DNA from: Phaeoceros laevis
Taxonomy: Eukaryota; Anthocerotophyta; Anthocerotopsida; Notothyladales
Direction of reading: 5' to 3'
NCBI GenBank assembly: GCA_049999765.1
Contig: JBNGIQ010009264.1
Coordinates: 1 to 47,402 of the forward strand
Length of the DNA: 47,402 nucleotides
The position numbers and the translations under genes are program-made. The notes beneath the pieces were generated by a model that did no database searches, had not been told where the DNA came from, and worked only from the letters and a program-made list of their open reading frames with translations. This document shows positions 31,760-43,169 of this stretch, in pieces. Position 1 is the first letter of the stretch; each line of letters begins with the position of its first letter.

Positions 31760-32852
31760 TAAGCATTGGCTCAATCTTGGAGAGTTCTCTCGTTGCTCGG
31801 AGCCGGGGGGTGCAGATTGGTTGAATGAGGTACGGGTCACCTTGGTTTCTGCTATTTTTGTACAACGTGCATCCTTCCGAGGCAGCTGTGGAATAGGATA
31901 ATGCAAGGTACCTGAACTGGTGACAGGTTGGTGCCTAGGATGAAATTTGCTCACTGGCATGCCCTCTCAACTTTAGAGCAAACCGGTTGTATCAAGACAA
32001 CGCATTCCTGGTCTCGGAGAATTTTAAAGTAGCAGACTACACGACATGTGCAAGACTCAGTTTCGTAGAATGTGAAGTTTGTTATCACCGGGATCAGCAC
32101 AGCCAGGACTTGCCGATCTACCGGCAACAGACATGTATCGACGATTTGAGGTGTAATGGGCAAGCACAACTCCTGGTGATTCGCTAAACAGTAGTGTGAC
32201 AGTTGATGAAAACGCTGAAACCCCTACCATAATCGAAACAAGGTCAGGCATCATCATTCCACTTGACATGTGAGTAGTGCCGGCAGCCGCGGCCAACGTG
32301 AAATCGTGGGTCTCCACTGAAGTGCATGCAGCAAGTTTTTACTCTGTATACAGTAGCCTTTTCTTTTCGAATTTCTGACGACAAATTTGAGTTCTGGAAT
32401 CGAGGGGCCGTCAATTGTGCATGTAATGGCTCTGATGTCTGATGAACCCCAGCTTTCTGGCCAATACGGGCAATATTTGGAATTCTTAGTAGGGCGTGTG
32501 GCGCTCAGCCACTGTGATCCCAGAGTACGCATCGATCGTCTGCCAGGTGCCGCCGATAGAGGACAAATGCATGAGTACGGCCACACTTTATTGGTCGGAC
32601 TCTTTAGTCGGGCCGTCGGTTCACGGCGCGCTTTATGGGGAAGATTGCAGAGTTCGGAGTCGGTGCTTTGGCGAGAGACAGTGGAGGACAGGGCCCGCCG
32701 CCCTGTCGAACGATGCTTACGCTTGCGGGCGTTGGGAATCTTGCAGGGAGTGCTTCGCACGCACTTGCAGTGGAAGTGCTGGATGAAGGGCAATGTGAGA
32801 AGCAGCGGATTCGCGGTTTGCTTCTGTTTCCAATTGCGCCCTGAGGAGAGCA
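31760..32852. other. 1.1 kb between RbfA and the GT47 gene
   Basis: Contains the 3' UTR of RbfA and the promoter of the glycosyltransferase. Several short overlapping frames exist on both strands, none recognisable. Confidence 0.45.
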
Positions 32853-34601
32853 ATGAAGACAGTGGCTAGCCGTTCCAGCTCAATTTCCGGCTCCGTCACC
32901 ACCAGATGCCTTGCCCTGGTGGGATCCATGTTCGTGGCGGTGAGCTTGTACTGCTCGTTTTTTCCTGCAATTCAACAAGCCATTCGGAGGCCGCCTTCAA
33001 CGGTGGATTTTGCTTCAAGCGGGAGCGGTGGAAGCTTGAGGATCGCCGCAAGCTCAGATCCTGTGTGCGACGGCAAGCGGATCTACATGCACAAGCTTCC
33101 GCCGGATTTCAACCAGGTGTTGATGGAAAATTGCGCCATGGTGAAGAGGTATGAGCTGGACATGTGCCGGAATGTGGTGGACGGCGGGTTCGGCCCCCCT
33201 GTGGAATTCGCCAGCTCAAAGGATCCTCTCCGGGAGGTTCTCGTTCCCAATGANNNNNNNNNNNNNNNNNNNNNNNNNNNNNNNNNNNNNNNNNNNNNNN
33301 NNNNNNNNNNNNNNNNNNNNNNNNNNNNNNNNNNNNNNNNNNNNNNNNNNNNNGTACTACGGAGGAGTGGACCTCGAAAGGTACCTGTTTTCTCCCAAGG
33401 TGCAAATGCGAGATCGCCTGGTTCAGAGGCTAGTGGGATGGCTTCAGGCGAATCCCTATTGGAATCGGCGGCAGGTGTGTTCAAGGTCTTCCTTGTCTGT
33501 CTTTCTTCTACTTTGCATGTTACCTGTCGGCACCAGTTTTGCGAAGCCGGCAGACCTATGTTTGCACGACACCAGAGACGAGTTGTCAATCCGCTGTTGA
33601 GGTCAGTCCTTATGATCTGGAAGCATGCGTTGTTTACCAGGGGAGGGATCACTTTTTGGTGCTCGGAAGAATTGCCTGGGATTTTTGTCGGGAGGTGGAG
33701 GATGAGCAGGGATGGGGGAGCTGTCTGCTAACTATTCCCGCGCTGAAGAATGCCACGAGACTGGTAATCGAGAAGGAATCGAAGGCTCAGGTAAGTGTGG
33801 CCATGCATGACTAACTACTTTCTGGTAATCCTGTGAACAAATCCTCAGCGGGGTGCCGATTTGTTGGATGACTGGAATGGCTCGTCTTAGGTGGCGGTAC
33901 CATATCCGACACCCTTTCACCCGAGATCTATGGACGACGTCCGGCAGTGGCAAGCGGTTGTTCGGCAATCAGAGCGGCCACACAGGGTGTCTTTTACAGG
34001 TATGCCAAGAGTGGGGAACAGGGATTCAGCTCACCCCACGTGGAAAAAACATGTTCGGGAGTTGGTGCTGAGTGAATGTGAACAATCTCCGATCTGCACA
34101 ATGTTTGAATGCCGTCGGAGTGTCAACTGCACCACCTTGAAGCAGCACGAGCTTATAGGAGTTGCCTTGAAATCAGTATTCTGCCTTCAACCGCCAGGAG
34201 ACTCCCCTACCAGGAAGGCCACCTTTGACTCTTTACTCGCAGGATGCATTCCGGTTTTTGTCAGTCCTTATACCGCCTATACTCAGTACCTTTGGCATTT
34301 GCCCGCGGAGGGAAACAGCTATTCTGTCTTTGTCAAGGAGGAGGACATTTTTGATCAGCACGAGAACAAAACTGGACACGGCGTACACTTGCTCGGAGCC
34401 CTAGCATCCATTCCTGAGGAGAGGATCAGGAATATGCGGGAAACAATAGTTAGCCTGATTCCCCAGATAGTGTACGCAGATGGCAGAGGCAGGGAGGAAG
34501 GAGGCAAAATCCAAGCAGAAACAGTTTCAGGAGACAGTCTTGATTTCAAAGATGCGTTTGCGATCATGGTTGAAAGACTCACTCAAACGCTAAGATTTTG
34601 A
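32853..34601 (+). CDS. GT47 exostosin-family xyloglucan galactosyltransferase-like protein (MUR3/XLT2 group)
   Basis: Exon 1 runs from the ATG at 32853 to 33474 and contains a 100-N gap. Exons 33641-33790 and 33891-34601 follow in phase 0. The N-terminus has a signal anchor (CLALVGSMFVAVSLYCSFF) as in type II Golgi proteins. Before the gap: KRIYMHKLPPDFN. After it: YYGGVDLERYLF, GRDHFLVLGRIAWDF, PYPTPFHPRS, VSFTGMPR, KSVFCLQPPGDSPTRKATFDSLLAGCIPVFVSP split over the conserved C-terminal GT47 block, then YTQYLWHLP. These are the hallmarks of MUR3-type enzymes that add galactose to xyloglucan side chains in the Golgi. The gap removes part of the segment that normally holds the WYxTxQFxLE region. 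The substrate is inferred from the subgroup only. Confidence 0.82.
33254..33353. other. 100-N assembly gap inside exon 1 of the GT47 gene
   Basis: Exactly 100 Ns. The codon frames on either side are 103 bases apart (codon starts at 33252 and 33355), which is not a multiple of three. The 100 is thus a placeholder length, or an intron lies within the gap. Confidence 0.9.
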
Positions 34602-35091
34602 GGTCAGGTAACTTAAGTATCCCCTACCACCAGGTGTTGGTCGCCACGGACTTGTACACTAGCAGTATCACACAAGAAACATAGAATACACAACTCGCAA
34701 CTTTGTGCGGGTCCAGACGGAAACCAACGCAGATGGCATGCCATCTACTGTACTTCAGGACATGCTTTTATCAATGTGCTCAAACACAAGGGAATGATCA
34801 AGGGCAAAAGCGCTCTGATCTATACCTTCCAGACGGGTAACAGTCTCCACTGCTAAGATTACCTATCTTCCGCGACAAAAAGCCATTGAATTCTCCCACC
34901 TGCATACATGATTCATACAATGGGAAATTTACGCATCAATCCAGCAGCAATTGGTTGGTTGTGGCCAATTTTATGCACTTCCCTGAAGAGTTGCTTGCAG
35001 GCAAAATTGAGATGCAAGAACAGTCAAAGGAGACATGGACGACTCTGTAGAACAAGAGAGGAGGAATGCCTAACCTACAAAATTCGAAATG
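34602..35091. other. Intergenic, convergent 3' ends
   Basis: These 490 bp lie between the stops of the GT47 gene and lumazine synthase. I see nothing beyond 3' UTR sequence. Confidence 0.5.
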
Positions 35092-35879
35092 TCAGGTCAA
35101 CGATGCCAGTGAGTGGTTGAACAGGGAAGCCACTTCGATGGCAGTAAGTGCACATTCTGCTCCTTTGTTTCCTGCTTTTCCTCCAGCTCTGTCAATGGCT
35201 TGCTCCATCGAGTCGCAAGTCAGAACACCGAATATGCAAGGAACCCCAGTGTTGAGTCCTGCCGACATTATCCCAGATGCTGCAGAGTTGGCAACTGCAT
35301 CGTAGTGAGACGTTGCTCCCCTGATGACAGCTCCGATGCACAGAATGGCCTGGTACTTGCCTGACCTGGCCAGAGCCTGCGACACAACGGGAAGCTCAAA
35401 GCTTCCAGGTACCCAGACTACATCAATGTCCTCCTCCGCCACACCATATTTTTGGAAAGTCTCCAGAGCTCCCGCAAGCAGAGGTCTGGTGATGATCTCA
35501 TTGAAGCGCGCTGCCACAACTCCGAACTTGAGTCCTTCCGCCTTCAGAATGGACCCCGTCACCTCCTTCACTGCCGGAGCTTGGACATTCAAGCGCACCT
35601 TGTCTCCTTCCGGAACAGGTCCTATCCAGCATTGCCTCAGATCCTGCAAGGCCACAATTTAGGTGCGTCCGTGTTCCGGAAAAGCGAGGACTACATCATT
35701 TCCGGATTGGAAGCTCGACCTACCTGAGATTTGCAGCTCCAGGACTCTGCACCAGATGCTGATTGTGCATAGACGACAGAGGCTATTCCGTTCAAGCTGC
35801 ACACCGGCGGGTGTCTTTTGTCCCCGAGCACCTGACTGGAAGACAGGAAAGCAGAGGTGAGGCTGGAGGCAGCTGCCAT
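35092..35879 (-). CDS. RIBH: 6,7-dimethyl-8-ribityllumazine synthase, plastid form
   Basis: Exons 35879-35724 and 35643-35092 (minus) join in phase 0, giving 235 residues. The first exon encodes a Ser/Ala-rich plastid transit peptide ([19 protein letters not shown]). The mature enzyme shows [50 protein letters not shown] with the active-site His, and [19 protein letters not shown] with the Gly/Thr ligands. It makes lumazine from 5-amino-6-ribitylaminouracil and dihydroxybutanone phosphate in riboflavin synthesis, and forms large oligomeric shells in many species. The ATG at 35879 is the first of the transit peptide; the frame continues upstream to about 36050 without a good reason to use it. 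It is divergent from the P-class PPR gene. Confidence 0.93.
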
Positions 35880-36330
35880 CGTTTGCTGCTGCCTAACTTC
35901 TGGTCGTCCAATCTGACCTGAATTCACAAAGACTGAGGGTTTTTCATGGGTTTCTATTTGTACTGTCCGCGGGTACCAATCTGTAACCGCAATTTGTTCC
36001 TGCAGCAGTATCCGGCTCTGCCAACAGGAAAGGTTCAGAGGGGCGCACATCTTCCACGACTGACTGCCACCGAACGACGAGTATGGGAAAAAAAGAAAAA
36101 GATTTGGGAGGAGATTGCGAGAAGGAAGCTAGTCTGGAAGAGGAAAACTGAGCAATGATTATTCAATAAAGGTCTGGACTGAGTTAAAGATCAAGAACAC
36201 GGATTGCTTAGCCCTCAGATGGCATGCATGGAGCTGCTCCTTCTCTGAGCTGGGGGTTCGGGATGATGAGGTTTTGGAGTCTGATAATGACGCATTTGAT
36301 CGATCACAACAGCCGAGATGGTTTGCAGCA
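35880..36330. promoter_or_regulatory. Divergent 5' region between lumazine synthase (-) and the P-class PPR gene (+)
   Basis: About 450 bp between the two chosen starts. The PPR frame remains open upstream to about 36134 but has no in-frame ATG there. A frame at 35946-36155 starting MGFYLYCPR and ending in a Lys/Arg-rich helix could be a leader exon, but I found no convincing donor. Promoters of both genes lie here. Confidence 0.45.
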
Positions 36331-38347
36331 ATGTGGCCAAAGCATCGCTTTTCAAGGTTTCAAGTTTCACTGGAGAAGTTCAAGTTTCTAGTGGATCAGT
36401 CCCTTGAGGAGCAATATCTGCGACTGAGTTTCAGTACACAAACAGACCAGTCCAGAGATGCAGAGCTATCTTCTGGTCCTAATTCAGGTATTTATAACCC
36501 ATTTCCTGCCGTGTGCGTTTTGGTTGCCGGAGGACCTACATTTTGGTCGAAGTGCGAATTTTGGCAACAGATACCGTTTTTGACATTTCGCAGCAGGTGA
36601 TGTTGTTTCTCGGCTTTCCAAAACCAAATGTGCTTCACGACAGCGAAGACAGAGGCGCACTGGATTCGGTAGTGTGCTTGATACATTGAGGAAGTCAGGT
36701 TGGAACGCAAAAACAGAAGAGCTTCTTGGGCAGTTGAGAACCAGGTTGAACCCCTATCAGGTATCACTGATAATAAAAGATCAGCAAGATGTTGATGTTG
36801 CGTGGAGGTTCTTCAAGTGGATTAGGAAGCAGGAAACTTACAGGCATAATCCTCTCACGTTCACTTCCATGATAGAACTCTTGGGTGCTGCCCAGAGATT
36901 CGAGGAAATTTGGGCCCTGTTGAAAGACATGGTCAGCGAAGGATTCAAAGTTGATGACCTGACATGCAGAACAGTGCTTGCCAGTTGTGCCAGGGTGAAC
37001 AGGTTGTCAGAAAGCCTGCAAGTTGCTGGGCAATTCTTCCCTGATGATGTACTTCTGCGTGGCCTTGTCAAAGTTGGCCAACTAGACATGGCCCTTCAGG
37101 TGATAGGTGAGAAGGCAGAACAAGGGATATACAAGAACGTTCTACATGTCAACATGCTATTTAAGGCTCTTATCGAAGCAAACAGGTTAATCCATGCCCT
37201 GAAAATTTTCGCAGACATGAAGGGCAGAGGAATCTGTCCGACTTTAGTCTGCTATAATACTCTCATCTCTGGATTTTGCAAGGTGTCTATGATGGATGAA
37301 GCCTGTAGGCTAGTCAAGGAGATGAATACTGTAGGAATCTCACCAGATCTAATTACTTTCAACACTTTGGTATATGGATTCTGCAAGGCAGGAGGAATTG
37401 TGCAGATATTCGTTCTTCTAGAGGAAATGAAAGAAAAAGGTATCAAACCAGATGTTGTAACTTACAACAGTCTGTTACGTGCACTCTTGGAGGCAGATTA
37501 TCCAGGCAAGGCTCAGCAGTTGCTGACAGTGATTAAAGATAAGGGCAGCTCTCCAGACATCATTACTTTTACCACAATCATTGACAGCCTTGGAAAGGCT
37601 GGTAAATTCAAACAAGCTTCTAAGTTCTTCTTTCTCATGATAAATGAGGGCATTTTGCCGAATGTGATAGCCTGCAGTTCCCTGATACATGGGCTCTGCA
37701 AGCAAGGTCATATGCATGCAGCCACTGGTATTTTTGAGGACATGAAACGCAATGGCCTCACTCCTAACAGGGTTGTTTATAACACACTGATAGCAGGGCA
37801 TTGCAAGGCCGGTCACCCAGACAGAGCTTGGAGCCTTGTCCAGGAAATGACAAATAGTGGATTTCTTAAAGATCCATATACTTACAGCACATTGATTAGT
37901 GGGCTGGCCAAAGCGGGTCAGTTGGAAAGGGCATGTGTAGTCTTTGAAGAGATGAGACTGGCAGGATGCAGACCCAGTGTCGTGGTACACAACTCTCTTA
38001 TCGATGCATACTGCAAAACAGGTCATATGGATATAGCATGCAGGTTTTTTGGAGACATGGAGCAAAGGGGACTTGTTCCAGACGTGTGCAGTTACAACAC
38101 TCTTATTGCTGGGTTCTGCAGGGCAGGTGAGGTCGGAATAGCTTGCAGCATCCTCCTTCAGATGCAAGAGAACAAATGTGGCGCGGATGTGATCTCGTAC
38201 ACAACTATCATTCATGCCTTTGCCAAACAGGGCAACCAAGCTGAAGCACTTAGGATTCTGCTCGAGATGAAGAAGATGCGATGTGCTCCAGATTCCACCA
38301 CAATCAACGTGCTGCGACGGTTCATGTGGCATGGCCAGGGGACATGA
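36331..38347 (+). CDS. P-class PPR protein
   Basis: Exons up to 36487 and 36597-38347 join in phase 1 (TCA G|GT). From the first in-frame ATG at 36331 this gives about 635 residues. The open frame extends to 36134 without ATG, so a further upstream exon may carry the real start and targeting sequence. The repeats are pure 35-residue P motifs: VCYNTLISGFCKVSMMDEA, ITFNTLVYGFCKAGG, VVYNTLIAGHCKAGHPDRA, CSYNTLIAGFCRAGEVG. There are no L or S variants and no E or DYW tail. P-class proteins bind organelle transcripts to stabilise ends, help splicing or activate translation. A basic stretch (RRQRRTGFG) precedes the repeats. The location is probably organellar, but the presequence is not identified. 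Confidence 0.8.
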
Positions 38348-40237
38348 AGGCCCGGTGCCATTGGCAAGAAATTTGAATGGGATCTGATTGGTCATGAACA
38401 ACGCTGGAGGTGACACGGATCTGCTAAAACCCTGGATCGATGTTCCAGCACTCCACGGGCTTCTGCTAAAACATTCAAGATCAGCAGGGACGCTGTGATA
38501 CTCTCGAGGTAAAAAAGAAAGTCTTGTTTCTTTGGTGAGGCTTGAAGTTCTAAGTAGAAGCAGATATTTTCGTGGAAGTTGCTGTGGATGTGATGCTGAC
38601 GGCATTGCAGACATGATGCAGCTGTCATCTGTAGCTGGAAATGGCTCCCAGCACTTGCCAACCACGCTATCAAACATGACGCAGCTCCCCGCAGCTCCTT
38701 CAATGACAGAATGAAGACTTTTGACTGCCCGTGGAAGAAGACTGCTGTTGTGTTCTGTCGCCCATGTCCAAACCTTGTGGACTCAAATGTCGAGGGAATA
38801 TCACTGATAACACTGACCTTCGACGTGATTGTTTGGCTACCGTTGAGGCAATGACCGGGGCAACACACTGGGCCCGGCGTCGTTTTAGGGCGCAAACCGA
38901 CAAAGAGGTTGTTGCACGACTTCACAAGCGCCTTACCGTTTTCCTTCCTCACAACTATTCTTTGTTATACTGTGCCCTTAACGGATATCTTTACCATGTC
39001 CGCCTTGTTTCTTTTGTCAAAGTGAGGGTCTCTTTCCAAGTTCTGATTTGGATTTTCACCACGATGGATTTTGATGCCTAGGAAATCTCCCTCTCTTTGT
39101 CTGTAACTGAGCGATTTGTGCCCCTGTCATGAGAGTGTGAGCATCAATCTTGCTAGGCCCGCCTCCTCTAGGAATTTGACTGGCCAGGCAAAAGGAATTG
39201 GGGAATTTGGAGGCACCGTCTTCGGCACACCTCGACTTTCGCCTCGCCTCTTTTGGACTGTTGCCCGTCTTGGTTTAATTTTGATGTGCGTCGAGGGCGT
39301 GGGAGGTGTGGGATGGGTGCCAAGTCGTGCGAGTCCGGGGATACCTCATGAGCTGTGTCAGCCTGCTTTTCAATTTCGCATATTTCCTGTGAAAATCACC
39401 TGGCATTCTCCAGGGCTTGCCTGACTGCAATATTGGAGCAATTCTGCCTTCTTGTCCTGGTTCTTGGCTGCCGTGCTGGTTTCTTGACCACATTATTCTG
39501 CTCGCCTCTCCAATGTGTTGGAATTTTGGCCATTTCTTTCCCGTGGATTCTGCGTGCCTCACGACCTAAGAGCCCGCAGATTGGGCTTTTCTTTCAGCAC
39601 AGAGCCTCTGGAGCTGCAAGGCAGATACCCAATTTTCCAATCGACTCCTGAAGGCGTTTCCGGCTGTTGGTGGACGTTATTCAAGATGGACAATGGAGCG
39701 GCTATATTCAGAGAGCATCCTAGTGACGTCAGCTCTGACAGGCGATTGCAAGGCACACTTTCAGGATCTTGAGATCGCCGAACAGGATAGTCTGCGGTGA
39801 GTACTTAGGGTGCAACAGAGCAATTAGGTTTTGTTAGACCCAAGATGGTTCTTGCTGAATAGTCCTAGTTTGCAAGTTGCAATTTATTCTTGATGGACGT
39901 TAAGGTGGTAGGTGTCCCTCTTAGAATGCTGCAAAGGCTGTGGTTTTGGCATGGAGCCTCAACCTTGCAGTTCCCCTTCACTGGTACTGATCTCACATCC
40001 ATTCGTTGATGCTGCAGGGTTGGCAGATGGTCCTAGGCTTACTTCAGCCGTCTGTTGTCAAGTGTTTCAAGTATCCTGGAGAGAAGGAAGTTTCAGTGTA
40101 GACTAGCAACATCCAGACAGAGTGGATTCAAAACGATCACAATAGTTGCTGGGGTATACTATCCCTCAGTTGAAGGTGTCGGCCTTTTGCAGTTTTTCTT
40201 ACCAATTCTAAGTGTCGGGTTGTTGTAGTTGTCCTGG
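38348..40237. other. 1.9 kb without a supportable gene
   Basis: Holds the 3' UTR of the P-class PPR gene and the promoter and 5' UTR of the trihelix gene. Open frames at 38731-39081 and 39116-39424 have no recognisable motifs. Confidence 0.45.
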
Positions 40238-41092
40238 ATGATGACGGATCTTTCAGCGTCTACTCCCACCCCAGGCCTTTTTGGGAGCACACAACAAGGA
40301 AATTCAGAGAAACGGAAGAGGTCTCGAAACTGGGATCACAGGGAGATGGTTTTGCTGGTGCAGGCGAAGAAGGAAGAATGGGAAAGCCACGAAAATGGTA
40401 GGAATTCTGAGAGGTTCAAATCATCTTCGGATAAGTGGCAGAGGGTTGTCCATCATCTTGTAGCGAACGGGATTTCAGACAGGGACATTGACCAGTGCCG
40501 GGGGAAGTGGGACAACCTGCTGTCGGACTACAAATTGATTAAGGACTGGCAGAAAGCCGAGGGGACCCAGTATTTGTCGATGTCCAGGGAGACCAAGAAG
40601 AAAAACAAGCTACCATATTGTTTTGATACCGAACTGATGGAGCTACTGGACTCGTTCCAAGGAAAGAAGCCAACCATCCTTGACAACTCGGCGCCGCTCA
40701 CTCCTTTCTCACAGGATGACATAGTGCGGGAGGATCGAGAGCCTGCGTCAAGGGAGAAAGATACTGATTCAGGTGGCAAGAAAAAGAAGAGGCTATCAAA
40801 TGGTCGGGTAGTCCATTCTTCCCAGCCGGCTGTAGTTTCATCAAACGCTGTAGTAGTCCATTCTGGAACGGTTGTGCAAGCCATTCGCGAGACCAAGGAC
40901 AGTTATGTAGCAGTTCTAGGCGACATGGAGATGAAACGAGAAGAAAGGTTTCTCCAAAACCTGGCCTTGGAGAGGGAGAGACTGGACATGGAACGGACTC
41001 GGATGGAGGTAGAGCGTGAGGACAGGAAGGAGCTCATTGGTGTCCTAGGCATGCTTGCGAAGGCGTTCGAGAAGATAGCCGAGAAGATGTAG
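40238..41092 (+). CDS. Trihelix (MYB/SANT-like) transcription factor, ASR3-like
   Basis: A single exon of 284 residues from the ATG at 40238 (a second Met follows directly). Residues about 25-115 form the trihelix DNA-binding domain: RNWDHREMVLLVQAKKEEW, DKWQRVVHHLVANG, RDIDQCRGKWDNLLSDYKLI, followed by the amphipathic fourth helix with LPYCFDTELMELLDSF. The three spaced Trp residues of the helices are present. A basic patch GGKKKKRLSNGR may be a nuclear localisation signal. The C-terminus is a charged coiled coil (REERFLQNLALERERLDMER), typical for dimerisation in the SH4/ASR3 clade. It is a nuclear transcription regulator; target genes are unknown. Confidence 0.88.
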   Translation: MMTDLSASTPTPGLFGSTQQGNSEKRKRSRNWDHREMVLLVQAKKEEWESHENGRNSERFKSSSDKWQRVVHHLVANGISDRDIDQCRGKWDNLLSDYKLIKDWQKAEGTQYLSMSRETKKKNKLPYCFDTELMELLDSFQGKKPTILDNSAPLTPFSQDDIVREDREPASREKDTDSGGKKKKRLSNGRVVHSSQPAVVSSNAVVVHSGTVVQAIRETKDSYVAVLGDMEMKREERFLQNLALERERLDMERTRMEVEREDRKELIGVLGMLAKAFEKIAEKM

Positions 41093-42009
41093 AACACAGT
41101 GGGCCAAGCGCTGAGATACATCTTGTAGAGTGCCCTTCACTTTGAAAGTTGTTGCTGCAGATGGCTTTGCACTGACTTCTCACAGAGGTTGCCGCTGCCA
41201 GCCTCTGTTTTGTGAACAGGATGCGGATTCTTGTATCATACCAGAAGACAAGCTCTTCGAGAACTGTTGAGTTCACTTTTTACTCTTGTTACCAAGATTG
41301 CTGTCCTCTACGGCCTTTTCCAAACAATATCTTTCAGTTGAGAAAGGTACCTCCATCCTCATCGTTACCTCAGTGACCTCACTGCCCACACATTTGAGCA
41401 GCCACAACATATCTACATGCTGGCCGGTTAAGGCCTTGTGGTTTCACCTGGTGCTGCTTTAACGTTGGCTACGAATGCTATGGACACCAGGAGAAAGGCC
41501 AGAAAACCTAGAACCGATGCTGCTAACGCCACCGACATGCCTGCCACGAACAGATCCAGCCCCAGCCGGAAGAGATGGAAGATACTGAACATTTGCGGCA
41601 CTGTTGTCTTGGTGGAGCCCAAATCTGCACGGCCAAACCCTCCGGTCACCTTTGCATGCAAACCAAATGCGAACAAAACGGCAGCGGGACCATAAGTCCA
41701 CAACAGTAATCCATGTCAAGCTGCCTGATCCCACCTTGTGTCTGGCTTGCGCTGCTTCACGCTTGCCCGCTTTACCGCCGGCTACGGGACGTAGTGTCGA
41801 AGCATGGTGAGATAAGCCCTAGATCGTTTCCTCAGATGGAAATTTCGAAAATTAGGCAGTCTACGTAGCTCGATTTTTCAGTAGATATTTCTCGTTAATT
41901 GCCTCCTCCAGTGTGCTGCTGAGGTACAGTGACGGGCCTAATTATTTCGAGTGTTCCGACCGTGGCTGGTGTGTTGTATTATGTTTCCGTTGGCTTGAGA
42001 GACATTCGG
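41093..42009. other. 0.9 kb between the trihelix and aprataxin genes
   Basis: Contains the 3' UTR of the trihelix gene, the promoter of aprataxin, and the uncertain minus-strand membrane ORF listed separately. Confidence 0.4.
41428..41703 (-). CDS. Uncertain small membrane-protein ORF
   Basis: An open frame of 91 codons. It has no ATG at its head; the first Met is about residue 38 (MFSIFHLFRLGLDLFVAG). The second half is a long hydrophobic stretch (SVALAASVLGFLAFLLVSIAFVANV), enough for one or two membrane spans. It might be the last exon of a spliced gene, but I could not find an upstream exon with a matching phase. I do not recognise the family. Confidence 0.25.
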   Translation of the reverse strand: MWTYGPAAVLFAFGLHAKVTGGFGRADLGSTKTTVPQMFSIFHLFRLGLDLFVAGMSVALAASVLGFLAFLLVSIAFVANVKAAPGETTRP

Positions 42010-43169
42010 ATGAAGAGGGAGGGGAGAAATTGCGACGATGTTGAGGAGAAAAATTTGGCACCTCCGTCGAAGAAATTGGCTCCCATCTTTGGTAGTGCAG
42101 CTCGTTTTTGTGGCATGTCTTTTACATTTGCTTTTCTGCTTGTATTTCTCCGGGAGTGTAGTCTGTTCATCAGCGGCCCTTGCAATTGGCAAGGTGTGCT
42201 GCGGTCTGGAGGAACTCTGTGGCCCCAGGAGCCGAACTTGGTCAATTTTCTGGTTGTCGATTCAGTGGACGAAGATTTTCTGATGTCCGGGTTTTGCGTT
42301 GCAGTGAAAGGTGCCTCAAAAGTGTCTACCAAGCAAGAACCAGCTCGAAAAATGTCACATAGGTCGTCTCCATGGTCTGAAGCATTGCGAGAAATTGCTC
42401 TACACCCCGAGCAGCACAAGCAAGAAGTTCTAGAATTGACAGACGAAGCTGTAGTGATTCGTGATGTTTACCCTAAGGTATTCCCACACGCCAAACCTTG
42501 TATTCTTTCAATTGGAGAACTGTTACGCGTGGCTCTAAATGCAGGGAGTGTTTATGTGCAGCAGGCAAAAAAGCACTACCTAGTTATAGCGAGAAGGGAT
42601 GGTTTGAATTCTTTGTCAGATGTACAGAGGGCGGATATTCCAGTTCTACAGCATATGCATTCGCTTGGAAAATCTTTGGCAGAGACTTGCTTGAAAGAAT
42701 ATCCCTCTTTGGTCTTCCGACTTGGATACCACTCGGTACTTACTCAGCACTAGTAGCGGAGTTGAAATTGTTTCGAGGAAGCTATTGGACATTCAGGAGA
42801 AAGTTGTGCTCTTCAACAAAGTTACATGCTAAGCTATCTTTTTTGTAGGTCCCGTCCATGAGGCAGCTTCACTTGCATGTTATAAGTCAAGATTTCGACT
42901 CTCCTTCCATGAAGAACAAGAAGCATTGGAACTCCTTCACAACAAGTTTTTTTAGGGATTCCAAGGACGTGCTTGCCGAGCTAGAACAGAACGGCAGAGT
43001 CATCCCTTGTAGCTCAGAGGTTGAAGCTGGTGCTACCAAGGGTGCCCTGCAATGTCACAGGTGCCAAACTGTTCTGCGCAACATTCCACTGTTGAAGAGT
43101 CACATAAGCGCCTGCAAACGGCCATTTTCGGTGGATAGCTCTTACCTCATTGCTTCAAAGGAAGTTTGA
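42010..43169 (+). CDS. APTX: Aprataxin-like HIT-domain protein with C-terminal zinc finger
   Basis: Exons 42010-42091, 42305-42477, 42562-42735 and 42849-43169 join in phase and give 249 residues. The start is short and basic (MKREGRNCDD, then PPSKKLAP). The HIT domain follows: WSEALREIALHPEQ, VVIRDVYPK, KKHYLVIARRDGLNSL, SLVFRLGYHS, VPSMRQLHLHVISQDF with the catalytic HLHVIS histidine triad. The tail is a zinc finger CHRCQ...HISAC. Aprataxin removes AMP from abortive DNA-ligation ends in nuclear DNA repair. The protein is compact: it lacks the FHA domain of animals and any kinase or macro domain in front, unless upstream exons were missed. The intron after the HIT strand splits the family-typical GYHSVPSMRQLHLHV motif, which supports the model. 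Confidence 0.88.

Noticed and set aside
32200-32225. snoRNA-like C/D boxes (TGATGA and CTGA)
   Set aside because: The spacing is far too short for a C/D snoRNA and there are no terminal stems.
37475-38677. 400-codon minus-strand open frame
   Set aside because: It lies exactly antisense to the P-class PPR repeats. The periodic repeat codons leave the opposite strand open, and the product has no recognisable motif.
38731-39081. 116-codon open frame after the P-class PPR gene
   Set aside because: No motif, and overlapping open frames on both strands; taken as 3' UTR or spacer.
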